A stretch of DNA of 64,000 nt from Porodaedalea pini (taxonomy: Eukaryota > Basidiomycota > Agaricomycetes > Hymenochaetales > Hymenochaetaceae). The position numbers and the translations under genes are program-made. Shown piece after piece: positions 10,875-22,499 of the stretch; positions within the stretch are counted from its first letter, which is position 1; each line of letters begins with the position of its first letter. Under the pieces are notes generated by a model. The model ran no database searches, was not told the origin of the DNA, and saw nothing but the letters and a program-made list of their open reading frames with translations. Where the stretch lies: NCBI GenBank assembly GCA_002794775.1, contig NBAY01000076.1:1-64000 (forward strand), given 5' to 3'.

Positions 10875-12688
10875 TTACGCTATTCTGGTGCTGGTGCCAC
10901 TGCTATTTTCATCGGATGGATGCATATCTATGGTATCGGACGGGAAAGATCCGTCAAGCTCGGCATCGGAGTTGTTTAGACCCCTATCATCGAGAGTTGC
11001 ATGAAATGTTGATAGTTGGAAATCACGCTGTGTCCCGAATTCACACGTCTTTGCGTAATTAGAACGGAGGTTGTAAGTGAGTCGCTGGCTCATGATGCCA
11101 GAGACCGCAGTAGCGAACCCAGTGGGAACCTCCGACAATCGTTGCTGAAGATGAGAAAAGAGATGAGCGAATCGGTCGTTAGTCTCAAGCGTGAGGATTA
11201 TGAATGATGCTAGGTGTGGGTCACCTACCCCGTCGATTGGTGACATAACTAGACATGCCAAATAAGCCGCGAAAATCCTTAAAAATATCGACAAATATAA
11301 ATCAGATCAGGCATCGACGCGAGCGAGAGAAATGAGCATACCTGAGGTAGTAGAGCATAGAGTCTCTAATCAAAACATGCATCAGCGAGCCCGCCAGGCC
11401 CTCCCTATCCGCCAATAACATCTCCTCGCGGTAGGACCTGTACGCCTTGACGCACACCATGAGGAACAGGATTGTCTCGAATATTAGGATTTGTCCCCAG
11501 TAGATCCAAGAATCCCCAGTCGGTCCATTGAGGGCTACTATCTCGCAAAACCTGAAGGGAACGCCGGGGAGAGAGATCGCGGCCACTAAAGAAAGGAAGA
11601 GTTATCAGATATCTACAGAGAACACGCGAGACACTAAAATTGAGAGCGCACTGGTCGTGTGTAAAACGAAGGCTGTGAGCTCCCAGACCGATGTAAGAAA
11701 GACCAGTCCAAGAGGAACGAGCATTGTAACAAGAGCGTTTCTGCTTTCGCCATATAATGCATATATACGCATAATCAAAATTGCTGCGCAAAAGAGTCAG
11801 CTAAGGTGCTTCAATGAGACCTGGCTTGCAGGACTCACCGTCTGTCAACATGAACAGAGAGAATGTTGCGAAAGTCTGATAGTCCGACCATATTGTACCT
11901 GTTCAATGAAGCATGAGTGTTATTAGCAAGAAAGCTTTCAGTCTAACTTACATCTATCACACAAAGGCAACACGTTTGCGTCGAGCGTTCTAATGTCAGA
12001 AGAAGTTTAAGAAGATGTTCTCAAGGTAACTGACATCTACGAGGAGCGGAACCCATTAGACATCTAAAACCAGATGCAGAGGGGTACTTGCTTACTCTGG
12101 GTGTCACAGAAGGATAGAAGAGCGCTATCGAAGAGAAAATATATAGGAATCGAATCCGGACACAGGAATCCTCATGCTTACCCATAGTCGACACACTAAA
12201 AATTTCAGTCAGTAAACTGGTCTAACTGATGTCTAACCACGCTCGTCTTCTCTATAAGGGTCAAATAGCGACACTGACTCTGCCGTCAGTGCTAAAGTTG
12301 AGTGGTCGAGGATAGAAAAGCACGCACTGCGAGGAATAGAGCTTTCCCGAGTGACCAGCGGGCTTTCTGCACTAAGCACGTTAGAATCCAAAACGATGTC
12401 TCTTTCCCGGACCCTTTTTTAACTAACCCAGATGAACTCGACTTCTTGGTCAATAGTGATCACTATCGACAAGAGACTGAGCATTGGATTCAGTTAGAAA
12501 ACTCCATGCACGCACGTATATCGTAGACGAAGCCAGAGTATGCGGCAACTGAAAAGCGGGGCAATTAGAAGGTGAAATATCCAAATAGCTCAACACGTGA
12601 TGGGCTCACTTTGGCATAGCCTGTTCAATTGCAAAATATTCACGGACGCGATTTGGGCGTCGGAGAGCAAGTCAATCTGGCTACTCAT
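10875..12688 (-). CDS. Multi-pass membrane protein, DUF6533-like
   Basis: Member of a large basidiomycete family of multi-pass membrane proteins with an N-terminal DUF6533-like region; function unknown. The gene is split into many short exons, so only parts are certain. The start is MSSQIDLLSDAQIASV at 12688. Later exons give VAAYSGFVYD and IVITIDQEVEFIW (the DUF6533-like block), then IWSDYQTFATFSLFMLTD, then ILIMRIYALYGESR with hydrophobic LVPLGLVFLTSVWELTAFVL, then WIYWGQILIFETILFLMV, and RDSMLYYL. The last exon begins QRLSEVPTGFATAVSG, with a hydrophilic Ser/Asp-rich tail ending at 10875. Splice ends are GT-AG where checked. Exact boundaries of the small exons near 12.0-12.4 kb are not resolved. 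Confidence 0.7.
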
Positions 12689-13155
12689 GCTAGAGAGTAG
12701 TACGCTAGAGACCTAAAAGAGTGTGAAGCGGAGGCGCAGAACTACAGCGAAGAGTGAAACATGACACACGCACCTTTTATACAGAAAGAAAAAGCGTAGA
12801 ATCCAATGTTAATTCTGAAACTTTATCGACCATCAAATGCAATGCACGTTGTAGCTCGGAGATTACAAGGACGCGAGGAACCACGTGCTCGTCCACGAGA
12901 AAACAATCACCTACAGCACCGCTTTGACCCGTTGGCGATGCGCCCGCTTCGGGATAAAATGCACAGCGACGCTGGTACGGCCTCAAGAAGGACTTTCGGC
13001 ACCTAACAGCATTCAGGCTTGGAAAGTCCTAGGACGTGCATTGGAGAAAATAAGGACGATGGAATACAACAAAGGAGTACAGCTTGGAGGGAATACAGGT
13101 ATACACTGGCACTATACAGTTGTCCAAAAAGTCTATACTTCGCATGAATCACGAA
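12689..13155. promoter_or_regulatory. intergenic region
   Basis: Contains the promoter of the minus-strand membrane-protein gene and the 3' flank of BRO1. Short frames on the plus strand run into the antisense of BRO1 and look like shadows. No other feature seen. Confidence 0.35.
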
Positions 13156-16100
13156 TCATCGAGGGTAAGAACTGTAAGGGCTCTGCTGGTATTGACCAAA
13201 TGACTGAGGAGGTGGTGGCGGAGGGAAGGTTGGTGGCCGTGGGAGCGGCGGACTCCGAGCCTGAGCAGTTCCATATTGTTGCTGTTGATAAGAGACCGGC
13301 GGAGGTGGAGGGGGGAATGGAGGCGCATTCTGCGGCTGATTGCCGTAGCCATTTGATTGTGTGTATTGCAACTGCTGTTGAGACTGCTGAGGGAAAGATT
13401 GGTATTGGGGATAATTTCTCTGCTGATCGTAAGGGGGCGAAGACGTCGGAGGCGCAGGTGCAGGTGTGCCGTTCCCTAAGAACTGGCCGGACAACCCTGA
13501 AGCACCAAACATATTCGCATACGGGTCTGATAGTTGCTGTTGAGGTGGCGATGGCGTGGAGTAGCTTGCAGTAGCTCTGGAAGGCGGAGGCGGTAACGAC
13601 GAATATGATGAATTCTGCAAGTTCGGAGGCAAGGGTGGTCGTGAAGGAGTTGACGAGCTGTCTCGAAGGTTCATAGAACCAAACGACGAGTCCAAGCTAT
13701 TGACCGACGGTGAAGGGCCCGGTGCGAGCGGGCGAGGCTTCTCCGCTAACGGCGGAGGAGCTGTCCTACTCTTCTGTCGTTCAGCCTCGGCAATTTGAGC
13801 CTCACGCTCTGCAACACGCTCCGAAACGAAAGACTTCACATTTCGCCTAAGCGTCCCGCATAGTTCTGTTAAATCGCGATAAAACTGGAGTCCTTTCCTG
13901 AACGAGTATCGTGAGTATTGTAAACTTACACCGATTAAGGAGGAACTTACGCTAAGCCATCGCGAATCTCCATGTACCCGTCCCGAGCGCGAGTAAACTT
14001 ACGCATTGTCTCTTTCTTCCGCTTCTCGCGCTCTTCCCACTTCCGTGCACCTGGCCCGCGCCCAGCAAGGTCCTTGAGGCCTTTCCAGAGCTGCGTGATT
14101 TCTACCAGAACAGCTTGCTCGTATTGTACGGTCGCGACAAGGCTATTCTGGAATGGCTTGAATTTCTCAAGCTCAGCAGCGAACAAAGTGGGCTCCACGG
14201 CCTGGTTACGACGATTTAGAAGGAGTAAATGCGAAACATCATCTGTTTGGATCTATGACGAGATCAGAATGCGTTAAGTGCGAAATCAAGAAGTAAACCT
14301 ACTTTCTCCTTCAGATCCTTCAGCACGTTCTTCCTTTCAGCTGAGATCTTGTTCAGGCGTAGCAATCGCTGCTCGATCTCATCGATAAACCTAGTGATTT
14401 TGGCACGCTCCTCGTCGTCCCTATCCTCGTTGTTTGGATCCAAGTCTAGCAAGCTGCCACCTGGACCCTGGTCTGCACTTTGCCTGAAAACACCTTCGAC
14501 CTGATCAGATAAGAGAAGAGCAATATCACCCTTCACACTGTCCCATAATGCCACGACCTGCTGGTCGGAGGCTGCGGCCGCCTCTAACGCGTCCCTGTGC
14601 GACTTGAGATCTTGACGTAACGAGCGAGACGGTCCAGCAGATGGTACTTGAGTGAACACATGCTCGTACTTAACACGCATCGCCTCGCAGTCGCGTGTCT
14701 CTATTTCCAGTTCGCGTTGTACGCCGTCAAGGTCGCCATGTACTGCATCACGTAGGCGCGACAGATCGGTAAAAAGACGTGTAACAGGCTCGCGCTCCTC
14801 GATGAGGCTTATGTCTTCGCGCATCCGCGTAACTTCCACAGGCAGCTCTGATGCGCCCTCGGCATGCAGTCCTTCCACCATGGCCTTATAGCGGCCCAAT
14901 CCCTCCTGAACGCCCAGCGCATCTAAACATGATCGTTTCTCAGACTCGGCTGTGTCTGCCCTCTCGACCTCTGCGCGCACGAGTTTCGCCTTCTCTTCGG
15001 AATAGACGCTCGCACTCTCGTGGACGCTCAGCGGAATGAGCTTGATGAAGATATCTTGCCCGATAGTCTTCTGTACATCGGCAGCACTGTAGACCTCCTG
15101 AATTTGGATAGGTTTCGCAACTGAAAGCTTGTCAATCTGTGGCAGCGTTTCGACAGGAGGAACGACGGCGTTGTAGATCAGATCGTTGTCTTTTTGCGCC
15201 TCATTCTTCTTCTCCGTGCATAAAGCGAGATGGAACTTCGTTAGCTCCTGGATCGCGGATCCTGCGTCAGGTGGAAGATTGGGAGACATCTGAGTCATGA
15301 ACATGCCCCCGAACGAGGAGGCTAACTTTGATGCCTCCTTAGCAGCAGTCTCCGCGGCAGTGAACCGAGCAAGGGCGTCGCCATACTTTCCGGCGGAATT
15401 ATCTGCTAGCGCGCGATGAAGCTGGGCAAGCGACACGAAGTATTTTGCCTTAATCTGAATTAAAAAAATAAGTTGATGCCACTAGTCGTGCACGAACGAA
15501 CTAACCTGGAGTATTGTAACCCAGTTGCGGTCAAAGATACCCTTACCCATGAACTCCTTTACTTCTTCGCATAGAGCAGTATATAATGAGGCCGCCTGAC
15601 TTGCTACTTTGGCAACAAGTCCACTGCCTTTTCTTTCATCGACGCATTTCTCATAGAACACCTCCGACGCTTGCGCCATCATTATATTGACCAGGAACTT
15701 GACAACCTCGCGGCTTAAATCAGTCGAAGGGGCGTGCAGGAAATTGTCGTTGATGTAAGTGAGCATGCCGGCACTAGTTCGGAAGTAGTGAAAGGCACGT
15801 TTCAAGCCTTCTGGGTCGCCACGGTTCTGAGCTGCAGCGATGGCAGAATGCGTGGCTGCGATTTGGAAGATAATGGACGCTTTTTCGAAGGCAAGGGAGG
15901 TCTGCGTCGTGAGCTTGTTCGTGAACGCATCGTGCCACGGGAATGTTACTCTGATCTCGGCGAAGCGCAGTTCCAGGAGCTCAAGCTGTCCGAAGTACTT
16001 GTATAATAAGTCTCTCGCTGTTCACATCATATTAATGACCGTTCGGAAAAGAAGATTAACCATCTCACCTGTCATATCACTCCCCGCCCCCCTAACTGCG

Positions 16101-16255
16101 TCCTGCCTACACCGCTGCAGCGCAGCACATTCTGCGGCGTAGTTGTCCGGATTCTCACCATACGACTGGGCGATGAGATTGCGGATAGGCGTTGTCCAGT
16201 CGACCTCCTCTGTTGATTTCTTTGGTATGGAGATTGTAGGAGACTGGTTGGTCAT
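13156..16255 (-). CDS. BRO1: BRO1-domain protein, vacuolar protein sorting (Bro1)
   Basis: ESCRT-III-associated class E vacuolar sorting protein of the Alix/Bro1 family, which recruits the deubiquitinase Doa4 and helps sort cargo at multivesicular endosomes. Five exons join to roughly 950 residues. The BRO1 domain spans about the first 370 residues, with [34 protein letters not shown] and [17 protein letters not shown]. The coiled V domain begins with [19 protein letters not shown] and [13 protein letters not shown]. The C-terminus is very Pro/Gln/Tyr-rich ([15 protein letters not shown]), as expected for ligand binding. The [15 protein letters not shown] type of block fits Bro1 better than the related pH-signalling protein PalA/Rim20. 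The upstream gene on the same strand encodes a YIP1 protein, also in membrane traffic, but there is no evidence of co-regulation. Confidence 0.9.
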
Positions 16256-17053
16256 TCCTCTAGAATGTTGACGTCGCCGACAACAAAGGTGAACTTATGA
16301 TTGTCGTGGTCCGACTCTGAAGATGAGCTCAGCTGTGCCGAATGCGCGCGCAGTTACGAGTGACGCGTCCTCGTCACGCGTCGATGTGCTATGAGTCCCA
16401 GTCACACCTCCAGAGAACTGCATTAATATTAATATTGTTACTGCAGCCATGATCTCCCTCAAAACATTATCATTGATCTTGCGAATTACAATACAATTTT
16501 CCACTTTCGCTTGCGCCGGTCCTGATAGAATGTAGACGAATAAAGCAGCTTTTCGTTCAAGCACGGTTCATGCCGTCCGTCATCGCCGTACTCGCACATC
16601 CAGCAGGCTAGAGATTACTTGTGCATTGATGTTTTCCTCCTGTCCTGGGCATGAATTCAAAGCGGGCAGCGTGGCAGAGCTTGGGACTCGCTTCATCGCG
16701 TTGTAGGCGTCAAATTCAACTACTACTCAAACACTCGCAAATTCGCTCAGAGGCACTTTACCACGAAGCTTTCAGCACTGCGTATTAAATCACGATCATC
16801 ACGAGAAGACATGGTTCACGACTTGTATGTAAATATGTATCATATTCTATTCTGCTCTTTTTTTCTCTTTATTGACTACTTTCTTTTGTACTGGGACTAA
16901 ATTGTGTAGAGCGGTTTAACGTTATGCAGATTTCCGTCTACCAGGGTACCATAACTCGGAGCGCGCGCTGCAGAGCTGCAGCAGTCGCAGCTATAGAAAT
17001 AGTATAAAATGGGAAAAGGTATATTGCTTGTACTACTAGTAAAACCACGGACC
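16256..17053. other. intergenic, 0.8 kb
   Basis: BRO1 promoter plus the 3' flank of the YIP1-family gene. An 89-codon minus frame at 16295-16564 has no support as a gene. A T-rich stretch sits near 16855-16870. Nothing else seen. Confidence 0.4.
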
Positions 17054-18221
17054 CTATAATAACCACTTCTGCGCCGGGCCCTCTCCAGGCTCGTCCGCAC
17101 CAAGCGGGTCGTCACCGCCGAACTCCTTCACAACATAGTACGAGAAAAAGAGGACTTTGAACGTAAGCGCAAGGGCAATATGCAGAATCAGGATAAGGAT
17201 GACGAATGCGCGTGGTGCCTTTGAGTCCGCGGTAGAAAGTACGGGGTAGACGTTCGCGATGAGGAAGTACCCGGAAAGACCGCATGCGACGCCGACAAGA
17301 ACCCACCGCAGGATGGGTACAGGGATGACGCAAAGAGCCTAAGTGGCGAGACAAGCATTAGGTCTAATTTATATTAAATGAAGAGAAACGAGCACGCACG
17401 GCTACAGGAATCCAAATGAATTGTCCGTATCCCCACACAGCGACCGCCTCGACGAGACTCCATTCCGATATGCCCATATATCGCAACGCGCCCCACAAAA
17501 GCGCGGGAAAGCCGAGCCCATACGCGTACACGAGCGAAACCGCGATCGAGAGTAGCTGGAAGTTATAATCATACTGCGCAGATGGATGCGAGAGATAGGA
17601 CGCGATAGAGGCGGCAAGCGAGGAGAAGACGAAGAGCGCAAAGATCACTGTCGTCAGTGTCCAAAATGGACCATAGAGGTCTGGCGTCGGCGAGAGATAC
17701 GTTGCAACGTACGTCGAGGCGGAGGTCGGGATGAGGGTAGCGCCGCAACGCTGAAGAACCTGCATGGAAAAAAATAGGAACATTCAGTGGCGAGTACACG
17801 GGAGAAATATGCAGATATAAGCACAGTTTTGGTATCGACATCGAAGTACCGCTGGTAATAATCGAATGTCCAAAATCCCGATCGTTGCTGAGGTTGATCA
17901 TTCAAATAGCCTGCGGCATGCAGTCTCCTTTCAGTACAACAGTATAAGAGAGGCTTGTGACCACGCACCTCGGTTGACGTTTGAAGTACCCCTCCCGCCT
18001 CCTGAGCTTGTGTCATTCTCTTCAGGAAGAAATGCTGTCGATAGAATAGTCTGTAAGTATAGTGTCGCGTTCTTACGCCTGACGCGTCACCGACTTTTGA
18101 ACTCGAGGCCGTCGCCCTGTTCGACATTCTGTGATCGAAATAAGGAGGGTAAAGAGCCCAGTATACCTTGCAATTGAGTACTCACGTCGTCAGCTTCTAC
18201 AGGAACATAACCTGAAGCCAT
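17054..18221 (-). CDS. YIP1-family Golgi membrane protein (YIPF1/2 type)
   Basis: Multi-pass Golgi/ER membrane protein of the YIP1 family, which binds Rab GTPases and works in vesicle budding and Golgi organisation. Six exons: MASGYVPVEADD, then NVEQGDGLEFK, then FLPEENDTSSGGG, then YLNDQPQQRSGFWTFDYYQ and RYFDVDTKT, then the five-helix YIP1 domain (LYGPFWTLTTVIFALFVFSS through FIWIPVAA), and a last exon with ALCVIPVPILRWVLVG. The C-terminus has FKVLFFSYYVVKEFGGDDP and ends at 17054. The motif DLYGPFWTxxT is a YIP1 hallmark. The total is about 330 residues, typical for YIPF1/YIPF2. All introns are GT-AG and short, and each junction restores the frame. Confidence 0.88.
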
Positions 18222-18572
18222 GGATAATGGTTCTCGTGAAAGCAGCACGGAGCAAATGCAGCTGCGAGGCTCGATGGAGCGCACGTGCCTGATCAGCTGA
18301 TTTCAACGCGTAACGCGTCTCATTGATTCTCAACATCAGTTAAGACCCTTCGCATGAACAAGAAGTACTTAATTCATTTCTCGCATGAAAGCTCAGAAGA
18401 GACAGGCAATCGAAGAATTACGGGAAACAGAGCAAGAATATTGGTTACAAGGTACATAGCGGCGATTAAGAGCTAAAGGGTTCAGGGTCATGAGCATATC
18501 GACAGACATATTTTGTCGTTCACGGGAGAGGACATGCACTAGCATTTATTACGCTACGAGACCTAAGCCAGA
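18222..18572. promoter_or_regulatory. intergenic region
   Basis: Promoter of the YIP1-family gene and 3' flank of the FHA gene, both on the minus strand. Nothing else noted. Confidence 0.35.
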
Positions 18573-21500
18573 CTATTTTCTTGCGCGAGCCCGCGTCGCG
18601 CGAGGCACAGGAACTGGCTCTTCTTCCGATTTTACCTTGGAGGTCCTCGATGCAGGCTTCGTTCTCCCAGGTGCTCCTAGAGCTGCCTTCGCCTTACTCG
18701 CAAGAGCTGTCTCGGCATTCTTCGTCGCAGCCCGCCCCTTCGATGCCGGCTTCGCAAGTCCCGTCGAAGCATCTTCGCCAGACTCAGACACTGGGCTTGG
18801 TTCCGGCGTATTCTCTTTATCTTCCTTGTGCATTGCATCCTCACCCGTCGACTCCACTGGAGAGGTCTTAGCAGTCCGTCGGCTGGCAACAGATGACGAT
18901 GAAGGACCAGCTCGCTTTTTAGGCGGAGCATCATCAGCGCTACTCTCCGTTCGTGTTCGAGTCCGCCGGGTCCGCGCTACCGCTATCGCGCCCGCCTTAC
19001 GCGCAGGCTGGGCTTGAGCTGACACTGGCTCTTCCTCCTCTGGAATCGTCTCCACCGTTGCTGCTTTCGCCTGTGAGCCTCTTTCGGCGATCGTTTCAGC
19101 ATTATCGTCACTCTCGGGATCAGCGCTTCGTGAGCGTGCACGAGTACTCCGACGCGTCACTGGTGTCGAAGCCGCTTCTTCTGGTTGGGCTGAGCCTGCT
19201 CGCGTGCCCCGTCTTGCAGGTTGAGCGACATCTACTCCAGCTTCTGTCTCCGTAGCAGTTGCAGCGGAACCTGCTTTGCGTCGACCTCTCGACTTTGACG
19301 GAGGCTTCGCTGGAGGTTCCTGTTCAGGTTCCGTCTCTTCAGCTTTCGCCTTCGGTGGCCGCCCACGGCGTGGAGCGGATTTCGCAGGCGTCTCTTGTTC
19401 ACCAGAATCAGGCACCTGATCAGAGTCGAGATAATTAGCTCAGAAACACATATTTGTTGTAAACACGAAAAAGGACTTGCAGTTCGACCACTAGATGTTA
19501 CCTTCGAGCTTTCTGTATCGGATCCAGCTCCTGCTCCGCGGCGTGTGCGACCCGTACGATGTACTACCGCCGCCTCAGGTGCGCCTTTGTTGGCCTTGAG
19601 CCGCTTAGGAAGGGCAACAGGAGCTAAGTCAGGCGTTGCCTCATCGTCCGCCATTGCAGACACGTCGGTCGGCGTTCCTCGTGTACGAATGAATGCTGGA
19701 CGGGGTGCCTTACTACGTGAGAGAGTGCGCGCCGCGAGAGGAAGCTTCCGCGTTGGTGCAGGACGTTGGACGCCAGCAGGCTCCGCGTTGTCGCTAACAT
19801 CCTCTGGGACATCTACAGGTGCATTTCTCTCATTGGTGTCATCAGCTTCGACGTTCTCTGCCGCCTGCTCCTGCTCGTCAACATGCATCATATCCCCGAT
19901 ACCATCAAACGCGGGAGTATCTGGAACACGTTTTTCAGCAAAGAGCTGACGCACGCCTTCCATGCGCGGCGTCTGCAGTGTTTCGGGCGCGCGGAATAGA
20001 TCACGTACGCCACGAACCGCAGGTGTCGCGAGCCCCGCAGTTGCCGAGGGGCCACGGAACATCTCGCGCAGACCATCTAGACGCGGTGTCCGAGGCTGCG
20101 CTCGTGTTGGACGTGCGTTCTCGTCATTCTCCTCCATGTTTTCCTCGTCCTGATTTTTGTCCGCACCAGCATCGGCATGAGCGTCATCCACGTCCATAGA
20201 GTCATGTTTTCCAAGTTTGTTTTGCGTTTCTTCCATTATTCCGTCTTCGAAGTCCGGCATCCCGCGGGCAGGACTCCCCAGTCGAGTCCCAGATGCAAGA
20301 AGAGAGAATGCCTTTTGTGGTGAGGGTGGAAGCATTCCTCTTCCTATGTCACGTCTGATTCTCGGTCGGGTAGGAGATAGTGACGCGCGGCGCTCCGCAA
20401 CCTGCGCTTGCATGCGCTGAAGTACGATCTGTGTGTCCTCGCCTTCTTCAATATGCGTACTGAGCGTTTTGAACGGAGAAGCCGCGGCTGGAACAGACGG
20501 TGGTAGATTATGTGGTCTGTGTTCTCCGAGTCTGAGAATACTTTCGCCGATCACGGGGTCAGGCGCTTTTAGTGCGGATCTGCGACGCTCGAGGATGGCC
20601 TTTGCAACATTATCAGTGTAGGTAAAGGAGGTAAGAGGGAAATGGTGTACCTTCCGTTCTTCCTCAGTGATTTCTCGACGCTTAGTAGGGGAAGTGGGCA
20701 TCGCACTGGCTTTCTCTTCTGTGCTCCCTTCTTCCGTGTTTTCTTCCTTGATAACCATGGAGTCTGCGCCAAGCCCAGGTGCCAGAGAAAAGCGGAATCC
20801 AGGGGGAGGCCTCTGAGGCCCAGTCTTCCGTCTCTCATTGCGATCATCTTCAGAACGCTTTGCAAAGAGGGCTGGTTGCGGGGTCATGAAGGCCCCAAGG
20901 TGGAGAGCTCGGCTCACTTGAAGCGGAGTCGTTAGTTGTGGTCCTTCCTCTCCTTCACGGTATTCTTCATGTGCCTAATGTTGGAAGTAACGACTGAGTA
21001 AAACAAAAAGACATCTGCAAATGAGACGATTATACTGACCTCGGTGATGTCTTGTTCATCAACTTCTACTGCCTCTTCGTCATACTCCACACTATCCAAG
21101 GCCATCTCCTCCGTGCCCTCTCCACTGGCCATTTCCTCTTCTGCCTCTTCGGAGGCATTCAGTATGCTGTTGATAACCTCGTCTTCCTCGTCCTCCTCTG
21201 CATCCTCTTCCGCGTCCTCCTCTTCAAGGTTTATCTCCTCGAATTGCGGACCATAGTCGAGCCGCTGACGCTGCATCTGTGCCTGAGACTCACGCATGTA
21301 TGCAATGCGTTGCGCAGAGCGTATGAGCACTGCTCGATGTAAAGAAGGTGCGGATCGACGACGCGGCGTCTTGGGCGATCCTTGAGGGGCAGCAGGCAAT
21401 GTCTGTAGACGCATTGGCGTCGGTGACATACCTGCTTCCGAATGACGACCATTGGACTGTGATGGTTCGACATCCTCGAGGATGATGAGATCCTGCTCCT

Positions 21501-22071
21501 CTTCATAAACGCGAGGATGATCACCATCGACAAGCGTGACCGGCGGTTCTGCGCTCTCCAGCTTCAACGGGCTTTGCAACACACGAAGATTCTCACGTGG
21601 GTGCGGTGACGGTGCTGGTGAGAAGACCAGCGCGCTCTGAACCAAGCTCATGCGGATGCTTTTGCGACGTGCAGTGGCGGGCGTGAACAACTGCGGACGA
21701 AGTGCTTTGGGCGGGTAATTGAACATGAAGCGCTTCTTGTGTACCTCGAATATACTGCCGTTGGGAAGCGGTACTGTCACCGTCGTTGGAGGGTTTCCAG
21801 GTGCAGCAGGCTTCGCAGGGTAGACGGGGCAGCCGTCAACAATGACGCCGCCCGCACCGAGAACTTGGAGGAACGCCTTGCGCTCTTCGAAGACAATTCT
21901 GCAGTGCACTGGACTGACTTCCGGATAGTAAAGGCGCACGCTGCAGCTTGCGTCACGCCCGAAGGAGATCTCGTCGTCGTCGATCGGGTACGCCGCGACG
22001 ACTACTGATGGCTCGCGGCGCTTGAGAAGCCTAATTGTGCCGTATTTTCCAACTTCTGAGGGGTCCGCCAT
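18573..22071 (-). CDS. FHA-domain protein with TP-repeats and AT-hook-like C-terminus (Ki-67-like architecture)
   Basis: Probable nuclear, chromatin-associated protein. Exons 21040-22071, 20651-20974, 19502-20599 and 18573-19415 join to 1098 residues. The N-terminal FHA domain (about residues 10-120) shows EISFGRDASCSVRL, VSPVHCRIVF and GGVIVDG, the expected phosphothreonine-binding GR, SxxH and NG-like positions. An acidic stretch follows around residues 285-340. In the middle, four related units carry a TP-x-x-x-G-x-R-x-x-F theme: TPRLDGLREMF, TPAVRGVRDLF, TPRMEGVRQLF and TPAFDGIGDMM. The last exon is basic and low-complexity, with AT-hook-like APRRGRPPKAK and SRGRRKAG. FHA plus repeated LxxLF/TP units plus a basic tail recalls vertebrate Ki-67, but this is architectural resemblance, not proven homology. 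The intron at 20600-20650 is 51 bases and in frame, so retention would add 17 residues. Confidence 0.8.
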
Positions 22072-22499
22072 ATCTGCAACGTCAAATTTCGTCCGCGGCT
22101 GGTACGGTCGGTGTTCAGGCTGTTGTCGTAGGTGTTGAGGAAGACTACGACGACGTTGACGAAGCTGTTGTTGGGTGGCCCCAAACTCCGATGCACGTGA
22201 CCGCGTTGAATTGCCTTGATTACTAACTATTTCTATTTGTAATGGTCTTGCTCATTCATGCAACTTGAAAACAGCTCGGAAGCCTGACGCTGCTTCATGC
22301 ATCAGATTACTTGAAGACATAATCCATGTCACGTTGGAAGGATTACATTCGGTTCAAATTATATTTTATAGCCAAGTATTAGTTATTAAAAGACCTTTAG
22401 AATAACTACTTCAGCCTTCAGGAAATGATCCATAGACTCGGAATGGGAATCTAGTAACACATCACAATTTACAACTTGAAGTTCGGGCATATATATACA
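22072..22499. promoter_or_regulatory. intergenic region
   Basis: Promoter of the FHA gene and 3' flank of the lipase gene. It is AT-rich between about 22340 and 22410. No gene seen. Confidence 0.35.

Noticed and set aside
13149..13574. Plus-strand ORF of 229 codons over the BRO1 tail
   Set aside because: Antisense shadow of the Pro/Gln-rich BRO1 C-terminus, whose repetitive codons keep the reverse frame open.
18490..19949. Plus-strand ORFs over the FHA gene
   Set aside because: Antisense shadows of low-complexity basic and acidic segments.
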